NCBI GenBank assembly: GCA_031549105.1
Contig: JAVBQK010000103.1
Location: 1 to 16,382, forward strand
DNA from: Avichristensenella sp031549105
GTDB taxonomy: Bacteria > Bacillota > Clostridia > Christensenellales > Aristaeellaceae
Length of the DNA: 16,382 bases
Direction of reading: 5' to 3'
Part shown: in pieces, positions 13,572 to 16,382 of the stretch
Layout of the letters: the number at the start of each line of letters is the position of its first letter
Numbering within the stretch: position 1 is the first letter of the stretch
Position numbers and translations under genes: made by a program
Notes under the pieces: generated by a model
The model's input: the letters and a program-made list of their open reading frames with translations, nothing else
What the model was told of the DNA's origin: nothing
Database searches by the model: none

Positions 13572-16157
13572 TTACTCCTCTCCATCATGTCCCCGCGTGC
13601 GCAGCGTCACCGGCCCCTGCATGCCCGTGGGCGGAATGCATGCAAAGAAGGACAGAGGGTCCCTGTGCGCATGCACGGCAGTGTTGGTCACCTCCACCGC
13701 AATGCCGCTCTCCCCGCCTTCCGGCACAGCGAACGTATACGGCACGCCATAGCGCGTCCCCACCTGCATGCCATCCACCCATACACTGGCCGCGCCCGCG
13801 CATTCGCCCAGGTCAATCGCCCCGCAACCATCCGGCAAGCGCATGCGCGCCTCATAGCGCACCGTGCCGGAGAAACGCGGCAGCGCATCCGGCGCAGTGA
13901 TGTTGGGGAGCTCCGCCGCCTCCTGATATGGCGTAAACGCCTCCTCCCCCACCGCTCGCAGGCTGATGCGCCACACGGGACGCGGTGCATCCAGCACTTC
14001 GCCCGCACAGAAGCGCGATGTCAACGCACCCGGCCGCTCACCGGAGAATACCACCACAACCAGCTGTGCAGGCTCCAGGCGCACCGCAAACGCCGCGCCG
14101 CCATCCTCACGCACCACACGCAACGGATGCGAAAGCTCCGCCATCGGGTCATACAGGTACGGATCGCGCGCATCGCTCACCGTGCAGGTATACCGCACAC
14201 TCTCCCGCACGTTTTCATTGAGCAGAACCATATACAGGTCCCCTCCCCTGCGGTACGGATAGAGCTTCACATCCGGGCAGAACCCTCGCGTATGCACCGG
14301 CAAATCCGCATGCTCCCTCACAAAGCGCACAACCTCATCCTGCGAGACAACCGTGCACCCGGCAAGCATCCCCGCAATATCGCCTTGCCCTGCCGACAGC
14401 GCACCCGGGAACCCATCCACAAACGCGACCACCTTGCCCATCTCCGCGAGCCTTTGGCAGGTCTCCAGCAGCGCTAGCGGCCATGCAGGTGCATAGGGCA
14501 CCAGCAGCACATCAAACCGCGCGGCATCCAGCTGCTCAATCGGCGTTACCTCGCACTCGATCTGCGCCTGATTCAGCAGCCGCACCACACGCTGGCTTTT
14601 CATGCAGTCAAAGCCGCAAGCCCATTCCGCCTCGGCATGGTAGAGCACCGCCACGCGCGATGCATGCGCGCCGCCATCCAGCAGCGACCCCACGCGCGCC
14701 ATGTAGCGCAGCAGCTCGCCAATGTGCGGGTAGAGCGGGTTCTTCCCGTGCGCATACAGGTGCGGCGGCGAGTCAGGATCCGGGTAATCGGCCATTGAGA
14801 AGGCATGCGGCACAAAATAGTTGACACCGCGCGAAAGCATGAAGTCCGCGAGAAACCGCATCTCCCCCACGCTCTCCTGCCAGCCGTACGCGCCGAAAAT
14901 CTCGCAGAGCGTGCGGCCGCGCTTCTTCGGGTCCAGGTGCGCGGCGGAGACCGCCATCTGCGCCAGCATGTAATAAAAGAACTCATCGTCCGCCTCGAAG
15001 TCCTGCGAACTCCACGCATGGCTGTCCGCCTTAAACCCCGGGCGTACCTCATGCAGCACCACATCAATGCCCGCCATGTCTTGCCCACCGATCGCGCGGA
15101 AAAAGTGCCCCGCACCGGACCCCAGCCGGGCATGCCCATTATTCTGCTCGATCACATGGCCGATGTATTCTATCCCGTGCGCGCGGCACCAATCTCCCAG
15201 CACGCCCGCATAGTTCTCCCCATAGAGGCGGCTGGCCGTGTCCATGACCGCATAGCGGATGCGCCCCGTCTCCTCGCCGATATCATACCAGAGTCCGGGC
15301 AGCAGCTTACGCGCAGGTTGCCCCAGCGCCGCATCCAGGAAATCCAGCATGCCCGGCCGCCACGGCACCGGAATCTGCGGGAACTCGCCCAGCACCGCGT
15401 GATACCCACGCCCCGCGCGCAGCGCCGGTTCATCCGAGAAGAAGCCCATGAACGTCTCGCCGAACGCATCCTTGTACCGCTCGTAGTGCGGCTCGTACAC
15501 GGCCTTCAGCATCAGCTCCGCGCCTTCCGCCATCAGGGGATTGACGAAGCTGCGCGGCGGCACGCGCTCCTTTACGTACGCCGCGGTCAGCACATACACC
15601 CGCCATGTCCCTTCCGGCACATCCCAGTACGCCATGCCGTCCCGCACGGTGTCCGTCAGGTCGACCAGATCCTCCACCGCCAGCCCGCCGATGTTGATGA
15701 ACGTATCGTGCCGGATGGCCGTGCCCGCGCGCCGCCTGGCGGCCACCACAGCCACCACGCCCTCGTCTGGCCTCGGCGTGACCTCATCGCTCTGCACCAT
15801 GAACGCGCCCTGCCGGACCGGCCCCTGCACGTCCATGTGCCGCTCCGTCAGCATCATGCGGCCGCAAGGGGAACCCTCCGCCGTGCCATTGGCGTACCCG
15901 GATGGAAAGTGCCGGTCGTCAAACACCCACAGCTTCATGCCGCGGCGCCTGCATTCATCCAGCAGGATGTCCATGTCGCGCCACCAACCGGGGCCCATGA
16001 AGTCCGGATGCGGGCGGGATTCTGCGCACACCGCGTCGCAGCCCGCGTCCTGGATCACTCCGACATATGCGCGCAAGGTCGCTTCATCCTCGCCCCGCAG
16101 CCAGAGAAACGGCAGCATCCGCGTCCGGTCCGTATCCTGAAAGATTGAGCTGGCCAT
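13572..16157 (-). CDS. GH106-like glycoside hydrolase (alpha-L-rhamnosidase type)
   Basis: An 861-residue protein from the ATG at 16157, with no signal peptide. The N-terminal half is a (beta/alpha)8-like barrel: MKLWVFDDRHFPSGYANG (74-91), MGFFSDEPALR (237-247), IEYIGHVIEQNNG (329-341) and CEIFGAYGW (418-426), then GVNYFVPHAFSMADYPDPDSPPH (444-466). This pattern fits the GH106/BT0986-like group. Glu243, Glu337 and Glu419 are candidate catalytic or metal-binding residues. A GH2-like sugar-binding beta-sandwich lies near the C-terminus (FSGTVRYEARMRL... ASVWVDGMQVGTRYG). The start is chosen because AGGAGG (16164-16169) is 6 bases from this ATG and only 3 from the ATG at 16160. The open frame runs on to 16280 but crosses the hairpin element. 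First gene of a two-gene unit; the specificity (rhamnose) is inferred. Confidence 0.8.
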   Translation of the reverse strand: MASSIFQDTDRTRMLPFLWLRGEDEATLRAYVGVIQDAGCDAVCAESRPHPDFMGPGWWRDMDILLDECRRRGMKLWVFDDRHFPSGYANGTAEGSPCGRMMLTERHMDVQGPVRQGAFMVQSDEVTPRPDEGVVAVVAARRRAGTAIRHDTFINIGGLAVEDLVDLTDTVRDGMAYWDVPEGTWRVYVLTAAYVKERVPPRSFVNPLMAEGAELMLKAVYEPHYERYKDAFGETFMGFFSDEPALRAGRGYHAVLGEFPQIPVPWRPGMLDFLDAALGQPARKLLPGLWYDIGEETGRIRYAVMDTASRLYGENYAGVLGDWCRAHGIEYIGHVIEQNNGHARLGSGAGHFFRAIGGQDMAGIDVVLHEVRPGFKADSHAWSSQDFEADDEFFYYMLAQMAVSAAHLDPKKRGRTLCEIFGAYGWQESVGEMRFLADFMLSRGVNYFVPHAFSMADYPDPDSPPHLYAHGKNPLYPHIGELLRYMARVGSLLDGGAHASRVAVLYHAEAEWACGFDCMKSQRVVRLLNQAQIECEVTPIEQLDAARFDVLLVPYAPAWPLALLETCQRLAEMGKVVAFVDGFPGALSAGQGDIAGMLAGCTVVSQDEVVRFVREHADLPVHTRGFCPDVKLYPYRRGGDLYMVLLNENVRESVRYTCTVSDARDPYLYDPMAELSHPLRVVREDGGAAFAVRLEPAQLVVVVFSGERPGALTSRFCAGEVLDAPRPVWRISLRAVGEEAFTPYQEAAELPNITAPDALPRFSGTVRYEARMRLPDGCGAIDLGECAGAASVWVDGMQVGTRYGVPYTFAVPEGGESGIAVEVTNTAVHAHRDPLSFFACIPPTGMQGPVTLRTRGHDGEE

Positions 16158-16210
16158 CATTTTCCTCCTGTATACATTAGGAAGGGGCTGCCGCGGGAAA
16201 CGGAAAACGC

Positions 16211-16382
16211 TGGGGGACGCTGTCCCCCAAACCCCCTGCCAAAGGGCCTTGCCCTTTGGAAACCCAACAGTTCGCCTCACGACGGGAGGGGATTCAGCTC
16301 ATGCTGATCCCAACCCGCCCGCAGGCGAAACATTGGAGGTCCAGGAGGCGAGCCTCCTGGCGGGGATCCAAGGGGCAGAGCC
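16211..16382. repeat. Hairpin-rich intergenic element (probably a multicopy repeat)
   Basis: Four or more consecutive palindromes. A: TGGGGGAC/GTCCCCCA (16211-16229, loop GCT). B: CCAAAGGGC/GCCCTTTGG (16239-16259, loop CTT). C: a 59-base compound stem 16271-16329 (TTCGCCT with AGGCGAA; CGGG with CCCG; GGGAT-bulge-CAGC with GCTGATCCC; equal-sized internal loops). D: CCAGGAGGC/GCCTCCTGG (16341-16360). The window ends inside what looks like a fifth (CCAAGGGGC...GCC). No ribosome site or promoter is visible in it. Similar GC-rich stem arrays occur as dispersed repeats in clostridial genomes; copy number cannot be judged here. Confidence 0.8.

Noticed and set aside
14805..16148. 447-codon + strand open frame antisense to the GH106-like gene
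   Set aside because: His/Arg/Pro-rich shadow translation with no recognisable domain; the - strand gene is clearly real.
16158..16280. N-terminal extension of the GH106-like frame
   Set aside because: It translates the hairpin element and the gene's own Shine-Dalgarno; AGGAGG at 16164-16169 fixes the start at 16157.

Overview
The window looks like chromosomal DNA from a GC-rich, Gram-positive-type anaerobe of the class Clostridia. The evidence is Firmicute-style AGGAGG ribosome sites spaced 6-9 bases from their starts, LplA/LplB/YtcP-type sugar transporter parts, an RpiR regulator, and tRNA genes with encoded CCA. A gut or rumen lineage such as Christensenellales would fit, but that placement is a guess.

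Layout: (1) 51-665 (+) encodes a small secreted protein with Pro-rich repeats and a chagasin-like (I42) cysteine-protease-inhibitor domain. (2) 702-800 is a stack of hairpins between convergent genes, including a bidirectional terminator. (3) 10957 down to about 744 (-) is one eight-gene sugar operon behind a clear sigma-70-type promoter (TTGACG, 17 bases, TATGAT). In transcription order it encodes an AraA/FucI-like sugar isomerase with a TTG start, a clan GH-A glycosidase, a mannose-6-phosphate-isomerase-like protein with an N-terminal degenerate kinase domain, a ROK kinase without the zinc motif, an RpiR/SIS regulator, two ABC permeases and a solute-binding protein. Junctions are 0-17 bases or overlapping, except for a 55-base gap before the binding protein. 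(4) 10962-11251 has no intact gene; it holds a probable 3' remnant of a tyrosine recombinase, three 11-bp tandem repeats, and the terminator of the tRNA operon. (5) 11252-11682 (-) is a tRNA operon, Arg(TCT)-His(GTG)-Gln(TTG)-Lys(TTT), with its own promoter. (6) 11770-16157 (-) is a pair of large glycosidase-like genes: a GH106-like (alpha-L-rhamnosidase-type) protein followed by a sialidase-fold beta-propeller protein. (7) 16211-16382 is a dense series of perfect and imperfect hairpins, probably a multicopy intergenic repeat.

Together the genes read as an import-then-digest glycan locus. An oligosaccharide would be captured by the binding protein, brought in by the two permeases (the ATPase is not here), cut in the cytoplasm by enzymes that all lack signal peptides, and the sugars isomerised and phosphorylated. 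The transporter type (YtcQ/YtcP/YteP-like, linked to rhamnogalacturonan fragments in Bacillus subtilis) and the GH106-like enzyme point to a rhamnose-containing pectic or similar glycan, but the substrate is inferred, not shown.
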